From Terriglobia bacterium (GTDB lineage: Bacteria > Acidobacteriota > Terriglobia > 20CM-2-55-15): a DNA stretch of 64,000 nucleotides. A program made the translations under genes and the position numbers. The stretch spans positions 1 through 64,000 of the forward strand of contig DASXLG010000248.1 of NCBI GenBank assembly GCA_036496425.1, read 5' to 3'. Numbering within the stretch: the first letter of the stretch is position 1; each line of letters opens with the position of its first letter. The notes below the pieces were generated by a model. The model ran no database searches. It was not told where the DNA came from and saw nothing but the letters and a program-made list of their open reading frames with translations. Of this stretch, positions 50,117 to 58,212 are shown one piece after another.

Positions 50117-51100
50117 TCAGGCGGCAGGCTTCCGGACCAGCGAGGCCGCGTCGGCAGGTTTGAGTCTGGTGACCTTCAGGCCCTTCTTCATCAATTGATT
50201 CACGATACCGGTTTCGCCGGCGTAATGCGCCGCGCCGACCGCAAAGAAATACGAGCGGGTTTTGTTGGTGCTGCATTTCGCGGCGATGCGGTCGGCCATC
50301 CGGACGTTACGATCGTCGAGCAACCGGGTTTGGAACTGTTTCCCGAGAATCTGCTCTTCCGGATCCTCTTTATTGAGTTCGGCGGCAAGAGGAACGAGAT
50401 CGCCGGCGAGATAGAGATTCACCAGCCGATGGATCGGATTTTCTTCGCCGGGTTTCGGATGCTCGATTTCATCGAGGGCAGCTACCAGCAATTTGGTCTG
50501 ATCTTCCATGGAAACGCTGTTTAATATGGACGTCTGCTCCTCGAGCGTTTCGATGCCGCCGGTTTCCTTTCCGGCTTGAACCGCATCGTTGTAAAGCTTG
50601 AGGTCGAGAGGCAGTTGTCCGGCGAGCAGGTCGGGAACGTATTCGATCAGTTCCAGTTGTTCGGCCGCCGCAAATGGCGTCATGCGTGACAGCACGGGAG
50701 TGAGAAGCTGAACCGCAGCCGGTGGAAAGCTATTGCCCAGGCCGCCGGCAAATACTTTGAGAAAGCGCTCAAAGACCGCATCGCCAACGACCTTCCGCAG
50801 GTCCTGCGATTCCGGCAATTGGCCGGCGCCGGCGGCCGTCTGGAGCGAGTTGCTGTCGAACGGGATCTCTGTATAGACCGCGTCGGAGACGGCGAGCGCT
50901 TTCTTCACGACATCGGGAATCGCCAGCACACGCTGGTCGGGGATGTGAATCGTACCGTAGAGATAACTGGGGACCGGACCCTCGATCCGCCACAACAGCG
51001 GGTTCTGCGTCGGTTGAATCGCGGGCGTCTGCGCATGGACGGCAGCAATCAAACATAGGACAAGAATCAGGGCAATCGGTAGAGACCTTCTGCTGGGCAT
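50117..51100 (-). CDS. TraB/GumN-family secreted protein
   Basis: A 327-residue protein with signal peptide (MPSRRSLPIALILVLCLIAA), then SYLYGTIHIPDQRVLAIPDV (GxxH motif) and the C-terminal SYFFAVGAAHYAGETGIVNQ (second histidine motif), as in TraB/GumN (TIKI-like) proteins, which are putative metalloproteases. It is divergent from the tannase-like gene. Confidence 0.88.
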   Translation of the reverse strand: MPSRRSLPIALILVLCLIAAVHAQTPAIQPTQNPLLWRIEGPVPSYLYGTIHIPDQRVLAIPDVVKKALAVSDAVYTEIPFDSNSLQTAAGAGQLPESQDLRKVVGDAVFERFLKVFAGGLGNSFPPAAVQLLTPVLSRMTPFAAAEQLELIEYVPDLLAGQLPLDLKLYNDAVQAGKETGGIETLEEQTSILNSVSMEDQTKLLVAALDEIEHPKPGEENPIHRLVNLYLAGDLVPLAAELNKEDPEEQILGKQFQTRLLDDRNVRMADRIAAKCSTNKTRSYFFAVGAAHYAGETGIVNQLMKKGLKVTRLKPADAASLVRKPAA

Positions 51101-51118
51101 GGTGCGATAGTACTACGA

Positions 51119-51234
51119 GGGAAGGAACACAAGAAGCATTGCACCATTGAATCATTGGAGGTTTCTGCATTTTAAATTTGAAATGCAAAAACTTCGAATG
51201 ATGCAATGGTGCAATGCTTCTTGTGTTCCTTCCC
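51119..51234. repeat. Long hairpin between divergent genes
   Basis: Two 38-base arms (51119-51156 and 51197-51234) are complementary except for one base; the loop is 40 bases and itself has weak symmetry (TGCATTT ... AAATGCA). It lies between the start of the traB/gumN gene and that of the tannase-like gene, so any transcript from either side would carry it. Confidence 0.9.
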
Positions 51235-51261
51235 CCGTTTTCTTGTGACATACTCCGCGCC

Positions 51262-52701
51262 ATGAACCCGCTCATTCTCGTGTTGGCTCTGGCGTGTGGG
51301 GATATGACCGCCTTTCAGATGCCCGGCATGTCCGTCACGATTACGAAGGCGGAAAAACCTTCAGACAACCTGCCGGCACGGTGCCGGGTCGACGGCGTCA
51401 TCGATGCGCGGACCGGGGCAGGCGGAAAAGCATACGGGATCGGTTTCGCGGTCGCGCTGCCGGATAACTGGAACGGGCGGTTTCTGTTTCAGGGCGGCGG
51501 CGGGCTCAACGGAAACGTGGCAAATCCGACCGGGTCGCAGGCGGCAGGAGATATGTCTGCACTGGCCCGCGGCTTTGCGGTCGTCACGACAGATACCGGC
51601 CATAAAGCAACTTCCGGCGGATTCGACTCCAGTTTCATGGCCGACCAGCAGGCGGCGCTCGATTTTTACTATGAAGCAAACGGCCGCGTCGCACCGGTTG
51701 CCAGGGAAATCGTCGCGAAGTATTACGGCCGGCCGCCGGATCACTCGTATTTCGTCGGATGCTCCACGGGCGGGCGCGAAGGAATGATCATGTCGCAGCG
51801 CTATCCGTCGTACTTCGACGGCATCGTGTCCGGAGATCCCGCGATTCGGACCGGCCATTCCAATCTCGGCCTGGCCTACTTCGCCGCAACGATGAACGGC
51901 GTCACTCCGAAGATGTCCGATTCGGACAAGAAGCTCGTTGTCGACTCCATCGTCAAGACCTGCGACGAGAAAGACGGCCTGAAGGATGGACTGATCTTCA
52001 ACGCCAAAGCGTGCAACTTCGATCCCGCCACTCTGGTCTGCAGCGGGGCGAAGGCCGAAAGCTGTCTCAGCTCCTCTCAGGCCGCAGGGCTTCAGAAAGC
52101 CTTTGCGGGACCTAAAGACTCCCGCGGCAACGCGATCTATCCCGCTTTTCCGTATGACGCCGGCATCATCGATCCCGCCGGGATTCCCGGCATTCTCCGC
52201 AGCGGCGGCAACAGCCCGGTAAATCCGCCGCCGGGCACCACATTCGACGCGGAAAAAGCCGCTTCCGATCTGAACACCAACGCGACCGCCACCGCCGGCG
52301 ATGCTCTCTGGACAAACCTCTCGACGTTTTCCGGCCATGGTGGAAAAATGATTTTCTATCACGGCATGAGCGATCCCTGGTTTTCTCCCCTCGACACCAT
52401 CGGTTACTACGAAACCATGAGCCGGGAAAGCGGCGGCATGGACAAGGTCAAGGACTGGAGCCGGCTATTCCTTGTTCCCGGGATGGGACACTGCCAGGGA
52501 GGTACAGCCACGGTCGACAGTTTCGATATGCTGTCGGCCATCATGAACTGGGTCGAGAACGGCAAGGCTCCGGATGCGGTCACCGCGAAAAGCCGCACGC
52601 AACCGGTGCGATCCCGGCCGCTCTGCGCGTATCCTTCTTATGCGGCATATTCGGGCCAGGGCGACCCGCAAAACGCGGCCAGCTTCAGCTGCCGCAACTG
52701 A
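51262..52701 (+). CDS. Tannase/feruloyl esterase family hydrolase
   Basis: A 479-residue protein with an N-terminal hydrophobic segment (MNPLILVLALACGD; possibly a lipoprotein signal). Tannase-family motifs are FQGGGGLNGNV, TTDTGHKAT, FVGCSTGGREGMIMSQRYPS then YFDGIVSGDPA (nucleophile Ser near residue 168), YHGMSDPWFS (Asp) and GMGHCQGG (His). It likely cleaves plant phenolic esters outside the cytoplasm. The SGNH hydrolase follows after 6 bases. Confidence 0.9.
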   Translation: MNPLILVLALACGDMTAFQMPGMSVTITKAEKPSDNLPARCRVDGVIDARTGAGGKAYGIGFAVALPDNWNGRFLFQGGGGLNGNVANPTGSQAAGDMSALARGFAVVTTDTGHKATSGGFDSSFMADQQAALDFYYEANGRVAPVAREIVAKYYGRPPDHSYFVGCSTGGREGMIMSQRYPSYFDGIVSGDPAIRTGHSNLGLAYFAATMNGVTPKMSDSDKKLVVDSIVKTCDEKDGLKDGLIFNAKACNFDPATLVCSGAKAESCLSSSQAAGLQKAFAGPKDSRGNAIYPAFPYDAGIIDPAGIPGILRSGGNSPVNPPPGTTFDAEKAASDLNTNATATAGDALWTNLSTFSGHGGKMIFYHGMSDPWFSPLDTIGYYETMSRESGGMDKVKDWSRLFLVPGMGHCQGGTATVDSFDMLSAIMNWVENGKAPDAVTAKSRTQPVRSRPLCAYPSYAAYSGQGDPQNAASFSCRN

Positions 52702-52707
52702 AAACCA

Positions 52708-53280
52708 ATGACAACTATCCTTGCGCTTTTACTTTTTCTGTTTCAGGCGAGTCCCCGCACGCCGGTTATCCTGGCGATGGGCGACAGCATGACGGCCGGC
52801 TATGGAGTTCCAGCGGAGTCTAATTATCCCGCCCAGTTGGAACGGGCGCTGAAGAGCCGCGGATACGACTACCGCGTCATCAATCAGGGAGTGACCGGCA
52901 GCACGACCACACAAGCCATGGGCCGGCTGACCCGTGCGCTGGCGATCCAGCCGGATATCGTCATCATTCAGCTTGGCGGGAATGACATCTCGCAGGGAAT
53001 TCCGCGAGCGGTCTCCATCGGAAACGTCCGCACGCTCATTCAAAGGTTCAAGCCCGGCGGCGCGAAGATTTTCTTTGCCGGCGGCAGATTTGCCTACCTC
53101 GACGCTCTGGCGAAGGAAATGGACGTTCCGGTCATCCCGTTTTTGCAAGGAGTCCAGGGCCATCCGGAGCTTTTGATTTCCGATGGCGCTCATCCCAACG
53201 CCGACGGGTATGCGATCGTGATTCAGAACATGCTTAAAGTGTTGGAACCTGCCCTGAAGAAGGAAATTAGCCGCAGATGA
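52708..53280 (+). CDS. SGNH-family esterase (TesA/arylesterase-like)
   Basis: A 190-residue protein with a short hydrophobic N terminus and the SGNH blocks: GDSMTAGYG (Ser 27), NQGVTGSTT, QLGGNDISQG and SDGAHPNADGY (catalytic Asp-His). It is probably exported and cotranscribed with the tannase-like gene. The last codons (ISRR) are encoded by the arm of a 78-bp palindrome. Confidence 0.88.
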   Translation: MTTILALLLFLFQASPRTPVILAMGDSMTAGYGVPAESNYPAQLERALKSRGYDYRVINQGVTGSTTTQAMGRLTRALAIQPDIVIIQLGGNDISQGIPRAVSIGNVRTLIQRFKPGGAKIFFAGGRFAYLDALAKEMDVPVIPFLQGVQGHPELLISDGAHPNADGYAIVIQNMLKVLEPALKKEISRR

Positions 53281-53341
53281 CGCGGATGACGCAGATGGGG
53301 GCGCCCCCATCCGCGTCATCCGCGTCATCTGCGGCTAATTT
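53264..53341. repeat. 78-bp palindrome shared by the 3' ends of two convergent genes
   Basis: Arms of 39 bases with one mismatch and no loop; the centre is GGGGGC/GCCCCC at 53302/53303. Each arm is made of 11-base repeats of the type GATGACGCGGA. Both the esterase (ends ISRR at 53280) and flhB (ends ISRR at 53325) terminate within it. It may act as a two-way terminator; there is no T-run. Confidence 0.9.
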
Positions 53342-54353
53342 TCTCCTTGTACACCCCCGCGAGGACTTCGGCGACGTCCTTGTACAGTTCCGGCGGGATT
53401 TCCTGCTCGATGTCGACACTGCTATATAACGCGCTGGCCAGCGGGCCATTTTCGATCATCGGAATATCGTGCTCGAGGCCGAGGTCTTTGATTTGGCGGC
53501 CTTTCGCGATCAACCGGGGAGCCCCCATCCGGTCGGGCTTGTATTCCAGCGCGACGGGCTGATGGCCGGGGTTGGTCACGATGACGTCGGCCTCTTTCAC
53601 GCGGGCCATCATGCGGCGCGCGGAATCGCGCTGAATGGATTTGATCTTGCCTTTAATCAGGGGGCTGCCTTCCGTGGCCTTCATATCGTCTTTGACTTCA
53701 GCCTTGGTCTGCTTGATGCTCTGCTCGAATTTCCGGCGCTGAATAAAGAAGTCGGCGATCGCGAGAATGACGACGACGGCAATCAGGGAACTCGCCACCC
53801 GGATGGTCAGGCTGCGGATGACCGCGTTCGACGCGTCGATTGAACGCGCCGGAAGCGTTACCAGATCATTCCATGAGGCAGCGAGCATTTTCCATGCGAT
53901 CAGCGCGACCACGCTCACCATGGCGACCAGCTTCAGCCACTGCATCCAGGAAAGCTGACCCTTCAACCTGGAGAGCGCGTGCGCAGGATTCAAATTCTCG
54001 AAACGGAGTCCGGCCTTTTCGGGCGCGAAAACGGGAAGACCCTGAATAAAGTTGCCGGCCAGAGCGGCCACCAGCGCGGCCGTGAATACAGGCGCCACGG
54101 CGAAGAGAAAGTAGACTCCCGCCTGATGAATGAGTTGAGAGTTGTCCCCGGTTGTGGCTTGTTCAAGCAGACTGGCGAACAGCGAGCGGAAACCGGCGGG
54201 CGATTCGAGATAGTAGAAAGCCGTCACGGCGCTGGCGGCGAGCGTTATCGCGCCAGTCAGTTCCTGGGAGTAGGCAAACTGTCCTTTGTCCCGCGCCTGC
54301 TTCCGGTGCCTCGCAGTCGCTTTTTCTGTGCGTTCCCCGCTTCCCGATGCCAC
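53325..54353 (-). CDS. flhB: Flagellar biosynthesis protein FlhB with NPGH in place of NPTH
   Basis: A 342-residue export-switch protein: charged N terminus (ERTEKATARHRKQARDKGQF), four membrane helices, and a C-terminal domain with EADVIVTNPGHQPVALEY, GAPRLIAKG and PLASALYSSVDIEQEIPPEL. FlhB normally cuts itself in N-P-T-H; here the residues are N-P-G-H and the following Y is Q. Asn and Pro, between which cleavage occurs, remain. Last gene of the fliL operon. Confidence 0.93.
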   Translation of the reverse strand: MASGSGERTEKATARHRKQARDKGQFAYSQELTGAITLAASAVTAFYYLESPAGFRSLFASLLEQATTGDNSQLIHQAGVYFLFAVAPVFTAALVAALAGNFIQGLPVFAPEKAGLRFENLNPAHALSRLKGQLSWMQWLKLVAMVSVVALIAWKMLAASWNDLVTLPARSIDASNAVIRSLTIRVASSLIAVVVILAIADFFIQRRKFEQSIKQTKAEVKDDMKATEGSPLIKGKIKSIQRDSARRMMARVKEADVIVTNPGHQPVALEYKPDRMGAPRLIAKGRQIKDLGLEHDIPMIENGPLASALYSSVDIEQEIPPELYKDVAEVLAGVYKEKISRR

Positions 54354-54357
54354 TGGA

Positions 54358-55107
54358 TTATTTCCTCAGGACCATGGTTTCCATGATCGGTCCCATCGCG
54401 CGCGGCAAAAATGCCAGCGAAGCGCCCAGGACGACGAGTCCGACAAGAATCTTCAACGGCGCTGCCAGGACCACGGTGTTGATCTGGGGTTGCATTCTCG
54501 CGACGAAGCCGACGGTGATTTCGATCAGAAATGTTGCCAGGAAGACCGGCAGAGCGATCTTCCAGCCGATCACAAAGATTTCCTTCGATACTTCCATCAG
54601 CGAGCTGAACCACTGATTGGTCGTGATCGTCGCGCCTATCGGGAACACTTTGTAGCTGTCCGCCAGTGCGCGAAACATCACATAGTGCTGGTTCGACGCC
54701 AGGATCATGACGTAGCCCAGCATCGTCAGAAATCCGGCCATGACCGTCGACCGGTTCTGCGTCGTCGGATCCGTCATCTGGGCCGCCGAGAATCCGAGAT
54801 ATACGCTTAGAAGCTGGCCGCCGAGATGGAGTCCCGCAAATGCGATCCGGATGCCCATGCTCAGGAGCAGCCCGATGAGGAATTCTGCCGGCAAAATCAG
54901 TCCGGGATTGGAATAAACCTGGGGGTTATACGGAATGATCACCGACATTGCCGCCGAGATCGAAAACACCAGGACAATCTTCAGATACTGAGGCAAACCC
55001 GAATAGCCCCAGATCGGAGCGAACAGCAGCGTCGAGCCCACACGAATACTGACAATGAGGACATGCAATAAATAAAGGTAAGGGATTGCGAGCGAAACGA
55101 ACTTCAC
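54358..55107 (-). CDS. fliR: Flagellar export gate protein FliR
   Basis: A 249-residue protein with about six membrane helices, including RVGSTLLFAPIWGYSGLPQY and ISAAQMTDPTTQNRSTVMAG-type loops. FliR joins FliP and FliQ in the core of the export gate. It overlaps fliQ by 4 bases and ends 4 bases before flhB starts. Confidence 0.93.
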   Translation of the reverse strand: MKFVSLAIPYLYLLHVLIVSIRVGSTLLFAPIWGYSGLPQYLKIVLVFSISAAMSVIIPYNPQVYSNPGLILPAEFLIGLLLSMGIRIAFAGLHLGGQLLSVYLGFSAAQMTDPTTQNRSTVMAGFLTMLGYVMILASNQHYVMFRALADSYKVFPIGATITTNQWFSSLMEVSKEIFVIGWKIALPVFLATFLIEITVGFVARMQPQINTVVLAAPLKILVGLVVLGASLAFLPRAMGPIMETMVLRK

Positions 55108-55373
55108 CGGACGTACGGCTCAAATGATGCGAGCAGCGTGTGCGTATACGAAACCATCGTTCCCATCATCCAGGGGAAGACGATCAGGAAGACGACAAAC
55201 GTCACGATGATGCGCGGCACGAACGCCAGCGCCTGGTCGTGGATCGAGGTGATGATCTGAATGACGCTGATGATAATACCGACGATGAGACCCGCTCCGA
55301 GCATCGGCGCGCTGACCATCAACACGGTTTCGAGAGTCTGATTGGATAGACGCAGAATGATTTCTTCAGACAT
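55104..55373 (-). CDS. fliQ: Flagellar export gate protein FliQ
   Basis: An 89-residue protein with two helices: ETVLMVSAPMLGAGLIVGII then ISVIQIITSIHDQALAFVPR, and VTFVVFLIVFPWMMGTMVSY. This is the standard FliQ hairpin. It overlaps fliP by 8 bases and fliR by 4. Confidence 0.95.
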   Translation of the reverse strand: MSEEIILRLSNQTLETVLMVSAPMLGAGLIVGIIISVIQIITSIHDQALAFVPRIIVTFVVFLIVFPWMMGTMVSYTHTLLASFEPYVR

Positions 55374-56091
55374 AGCTTTTCACCAGGGATGAGATAACGA
55401 GATTCCAGCCGTCGACCATAATGAAGAGCAGCACCTTGAACGGCAACGACACCATCACCGGAGGCAGCTGCATCATTCCCATCGAAAGCAAGACGGATGC
55501 GACCACCATGTCGATGACGAGGAACGGCAGGAACAGCACGAAGCCGATTTGAAACGCGGTCTTGATCTCCGAGATCATGAACGCCGGCATGACCGCGCTC
55601 ATCGAGAGCTCGGCCGGCGTTTTCGGCTTCGGCGCTCCCGACATCTCGACGAACAGCTGCAGATCCTTTTCGCGCGTGCTCTTGAGCATGAATTCCTTGA
55701 GCGGAGCGGCGCCGCGGTCGAGCGCTTCCGACTGGTCGATCTGGCCTGTAGACCAGGGCTGGTAGGCGCTGTTGTACATCTTCGTCAGCGTCGGATTCAT
55801 CACGAAGAACGAGAGGAACAGGGCCAAGCCGATGAGGATCTGATTCGACGGCGCTTCCTGAGTTCCGAGCGCCTGCCGCAAAAAATGAAAAACGATGATG
55901 ATGCGGGTAAACGACGACAGCGAAATGATAATGGCCGGCAGAAAGGTCAGAAGCGTCAGCAGGATCATGATCTGCACGGGCATGTTCATCTGAACCTGGC
56001 CGTTCGCGCTCGTCATGTCGAGCTTCAAGGTCGCCGGAGCCGCCGCCGCCGGCACAGTCGCAAGCATTAAATTGAACAATGAAAAGTTCAT
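55366..56091 (-). CDS. fliP: Flagellar export gate protein FliP
   Basis: A 241-residue protein: an N-terminal signal-like segment, FLPAIIISLSSFTRIIIVFH then FLRQALGTQEAPSNQILIGL, the DRGAAPLKEFMLKSTREKDL loop, and SEIKTAFQIGFVLFLPFLVI, followed by the last helix with MMQLPPVMVSLPFKVLLFIM. All FliP signatures are present. Confidence 0.96.
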   Translation of the reverse strand: MNFSLFNLMLATVPAAAAPATLKLDMTSANGQVQMNMPVQIMILLTLLTFLPAIIISLSSFTRIIIVFHFLRQALGTQEAPSNQILIGLALFLSFFVMNPTLTKMYNSAYQPWSTGQIDQSEALDRGAAPLKEFMLKSTREKDLQLFVEMSGAPKPKTPAELSMSAVMPAFMISEIKTAFQIGFVLFLPFLVIDMVVASVLLSMGMMQLPPVMVSLPFKVLLFIMVDGWNLVISSLVKSYV

Positions 56092-56324
56092 TTTCCCAGT
56101 TTGTCCAGAATGGAAATCGATTCCTTAGTTACGCCGATCAGGAGTTCTTCACCGCGGATTTTGACGACAATCAGACGGCATCGATCGCCGAGATGAAGCT
56201 GCTCAATGACCGATAGATCGCGCGGACCCGCCATGGCCGGAACGTACTTCTTCATGAGCTGAAGCACGAGGACCAGTCCGCCGAGAAGCAGTACCAGTGA
56301 GCCGATTACTTGAAACGCTATCAT
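56088..56324 (-). CDS. fliO: Flagellar protein FliO
   Basis: A 78-residue protein: one membrane helix (VIGSLVLLLGGLVLVLQLMK) and a short cytoplasmic domain with VIEQLHLGDRCRLIVVKIRG then EELLIGVT. FliO helps assemble FliP. Both ends overlap neighbours. Confidence 0.88.
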   Translation of the reverse strand: MIAFQVIGSLVLLLGGLVLVLQLMKKYVPAMAGPRDLSVIEQLHLGDRCRLIVVKIRGEELLIGVTKESISILDKLGK

Positions 56325-56617
56325 CAGACCAGACCTCCAGGCTTCTGGATTTCAATGATCCGCACGCCGGATGATTGGTCAACCGCGATCACCTCACCGC
56401 GCGCCACCTTCATACCATTGATGCAGATGTCGAACGGCTCTCCGGCCGGCTTTTTGAGCTCGATCACGGAGTTCGGCGAAAGGTTCATCATGTCGCGGAC
56501 GCGAAGCCGCATGCGGCCGACTTCGATGGCAACCTGCAACGGAATGTCTTGAACCGCGCTCAGCTCGCGCAACATCGCGTCGGCGGGTACTGCGAATTGT
56601 TCTGGTTTGTCGCTCAT
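56324..56617 (-). CDS. fliN: Flagellar switch protein FliN (copy 2, in the fliL operon)
   Basis: A 97-residue SpoA-domain protein: VQDIPLQVAIEVGRMRLRVR, MMNLSPNSVIELKKPAGEPF, INGMKVARGEVIAVDQSSGV. Typical FliN, at the classical site between fliL and fliO. The other fliN (6290) follows fliM. The sequences differ strongly, so the pair is old rather than a recent duplicate. Confidence 0.9.
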   Translation of the reverse strand: MSDKPEQFAVPADAMLRELSAVQDIPLQVAIEVGRMRLRVRDMMNLSPNSVIELKKPAGEPFDICINGMKVARGEVIAVDQSSGVRIIEIQKPGGLV

Positions 56618-57153
56618 AGTTGAATCACAAATTCGGTGAACATCACGTCCACGACTTTCGGATCGCGGAAATACAGGGCTACCTTGTCCTGCAGCTCGTG
56701 ACGGAGTTTGTTCTTGCCTTCTTCGTTCATGATTTCCTGCGAAGTCTTCGCTGTCAGGCTCTGCAGAATGACATCGCGAACTTTCTGCTGAAGCGGCTGA
56801 TTGGCGGCAATCTGCGCCACCTTCGATTTGTCGTCGACGAGAAGGCTGATCTTGATTCTGAGGTAACGAGCCGCGTCCTCGTCGGCGAGGTTGACGACAA
56901 AGGGCTCGAGCGGCAGCACCGCACTCTTCTCGAGCATGGCAGCGATCCTTTGCTGCTCGGCTTCCTTCGCCCTGTCCGGATTGGCCGCTCTGGCTTGAGC
57001 GTTCAGAGTTCTATTGATCAGTACAAACGAAATGAATCCGCCACCGGCGCTGGATACGATGGCCAGGAGCACAATCACCAGCATCCTGCCGATCGACGCA
57101 TAAGATTTCGCCGGTTTTACTTCCTGTAGTTCTTCGACTGTTTCTTCAGGCAC
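56614..57153 (-). CDS. fliL: Flagellar basal-body-associated protein FliL
   Basis: A 179-residue protein: a membrane helix (MLVIVLLAIVSSAGGGFISF) and a periplasmic domain with PLEPFVVNLADEDAARYLRI then KISLLVDD and the conserved tail VVDVMFTEFVIQ. It starts with GTG at 57153, 7 bases after GAGGAG. It opens the fliL-N-O-P-Q-R-flhB operon behind a sigma-54-type promoter. Confidence 0.92.
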   Translation of the reverse strand: MPEETVEELQEVKPAKSYASIGRMLVIVLLAIVSSAGGGFISFVLINRTLNAQARAANPDRAKEAEQQRIAAMLEKSAVLPLEPFVVNLADEDAARYLRIKISLLVDDKSKVAQIAANQPLQQKVRDVILQSLTAKTSQEIMNEEGKNKLRHELQDKVALYFRDPKVVDVMFTEFVIQL

Positions 57154-57184
57154 AATTCGTCTCCTCTTTACGAGTCAAGGACAA

Positions 57185-57200
57185 TGCACGAACTGTGCCG
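57185..57200 (-). promoter_or_regulatory. Sigma-54-type promoter of the fliL operon
   Basis: Minus strand CGGCACAGTTCGTGCA, GG-GC spacing of 10, against TGGCAC-N5-TTGCA. The start point would be near 57175, about 20 bases before the GTG, leaving room for the GAGGAG site. Confidence 0.72.
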
Positions 57201-57315
57201 TTTCGTAGGTGTTGAAAGGAAAGGGGTTAGGTCAGGGAAAGGTCAAAACATTGACTGGAAAGATGGGAATCAGCCAAAAACGGTTATGCAGGTATGAATG
57301 AATTGTCGCGTAGAC

Positions 57316-57500
57316 ATTCCCCGCCTTTCCAAGGCGGGGTGGCTGCGCCATTAACAAATGGCCCGTTTCCTTAGCGGCGCAGACGGGGTTGTTAGTAACT
57401 TCAACAAATAAGGTGCGCTGCGCGATTCCTGGATAACCGCCTCGCCCGAGCGTTCTAACGTTTGATCGCTCGGGCACCCCGCCTTGAAAAGGCGGGGAAT
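57316..57500. repeat. 185-bp MITE-like element with terminal inverted hairpins
   Basis: The left end ATTCCCCGCCTTTCCAAGGC and the right end (complement of ATTCCCCGCCTTTTCAAGGC) form near-perfect terminal inverted repeats of about 26 bp, each also a hairpin. Inside are a CTGCGCC/GGCGCAG pair, GTTAGTAACTTC, and a GCCCGAGCG/CGCTCGGGC hairpin. It lies in the gap before fliL. A left-half copy is at 24421-24512. No target duplication was evident. Confidence 0.72.
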
Positions 57501-57544
57501 GGCCTCGCCCGACAATTCATTCCTTGATTCCAGAACAATATTCC

Positions 57545-57736
57545 CTACTCCAGCAAATGCTCGGCTAAATCCCGGATCAGTTGCCGGACCTCCAGGGTTT
57601 TTTCCTCGATCAGCCTGGTGCGCTCGAGCGCTTTTGGCGTCAACTTCTCGAACTGCATCAGCTCGGCATTGGCCAGGACCATCCCGATGCGGTTATTGAG
57701 GTCGTGGATCCACTTCTTAACTTTTTCGTCATCCAT
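57545..57736 (-). CDS. Tiny histidine-kinase DHp-like protein, 63 aa
   Basis: MDDEKVKKWIHDLNNRIGMV then LANAELMQFEKL and a second helix (KALERTRLIEEKTLEVRQLI). H-D-L-N-N-x-I is the H-box of histidine kinase dimerisation/phosphoacceptor domains; there is no ATP-binding domain. It could accept or relay phosphate, or be a degenerate kinase. It lies between fliJ and the fliL operon, 23 bases after fliJ. Confidence 0.6.
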   Translation of the reverse strand: MDDEKVKKWIHDLNNRIGMVLANAELMQFEKLTPKALERTRLIEEKTLEVRQLIRDLAEHLLE

Positions 57737-57759
57737 GACCGACTAATCTAACACGCCTT

Positions 57760-58212
57760 TCAAATTCGTGTTCTGACGTAACGTCCAATAGAAGCATCGT
57801 CTTGCGACTTCTGCAGGGCCGCGTCGTCTTCACGCTCCGATTGATGCAATCGGCGCGCCTGAAGCTTCTCGATGATCTTTTGCGCCTTCATCGCTTCCGA
57901 CCATTCGGAACGCCGCTGTGCGAGGTTGGTTGTCGCTGTCTCGAGGGATTGATGGATCACCTTGCGTTGCTGTTTCAGGGCCTCGATATATCTTTCGCCG
58001 CTCTGGAGATCGTTGCCGGTAGCGGTCTTCAGATAGGCAATTCCTTCCCGCGTCTGCTGAATCTGGCCGGCGGCCTCGGAGTCGGCGTTCTCGAGACGGC
58101 GCACTTCGCCTTCGGCCTGCTTGACGCCGGCTTCCGCCACAGACACATAGGTCTGGCGGATATGAAACAGGCGTTCCAGCCGCGGCAGACTTCCCTTGAG
58201 TCTGGTGCTCAT
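57760..58212 (-). CDS. fliJ: Flagellar export protein FliJ
   Basis: A 150-residue coiled-coil protein (LPRLERLFHIRQTYVSVAEA ... YIEALKQQRKVIHQSLETAT). The weakly conserved FliJ family is recognised by length, helical pattern and position directly after fliI, which it overlaps by 4 bases. FliJ links the FliI ATPase to FlhA. Confidence 0.8.
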   Translation of the reverse strand: MSTRLKGSLPRLERLFHIRQTYVSVAEAGVKQAEGEVRRLENADSEAAGQIQQTREGIAYLKTATGNDLQSGERYIEALKQQRKVIHQSLETATTNLAQRRSEWSEAMKAQKIIEKLQARRLHQSEREDDAALQKSQDDASIGRYVRTRI

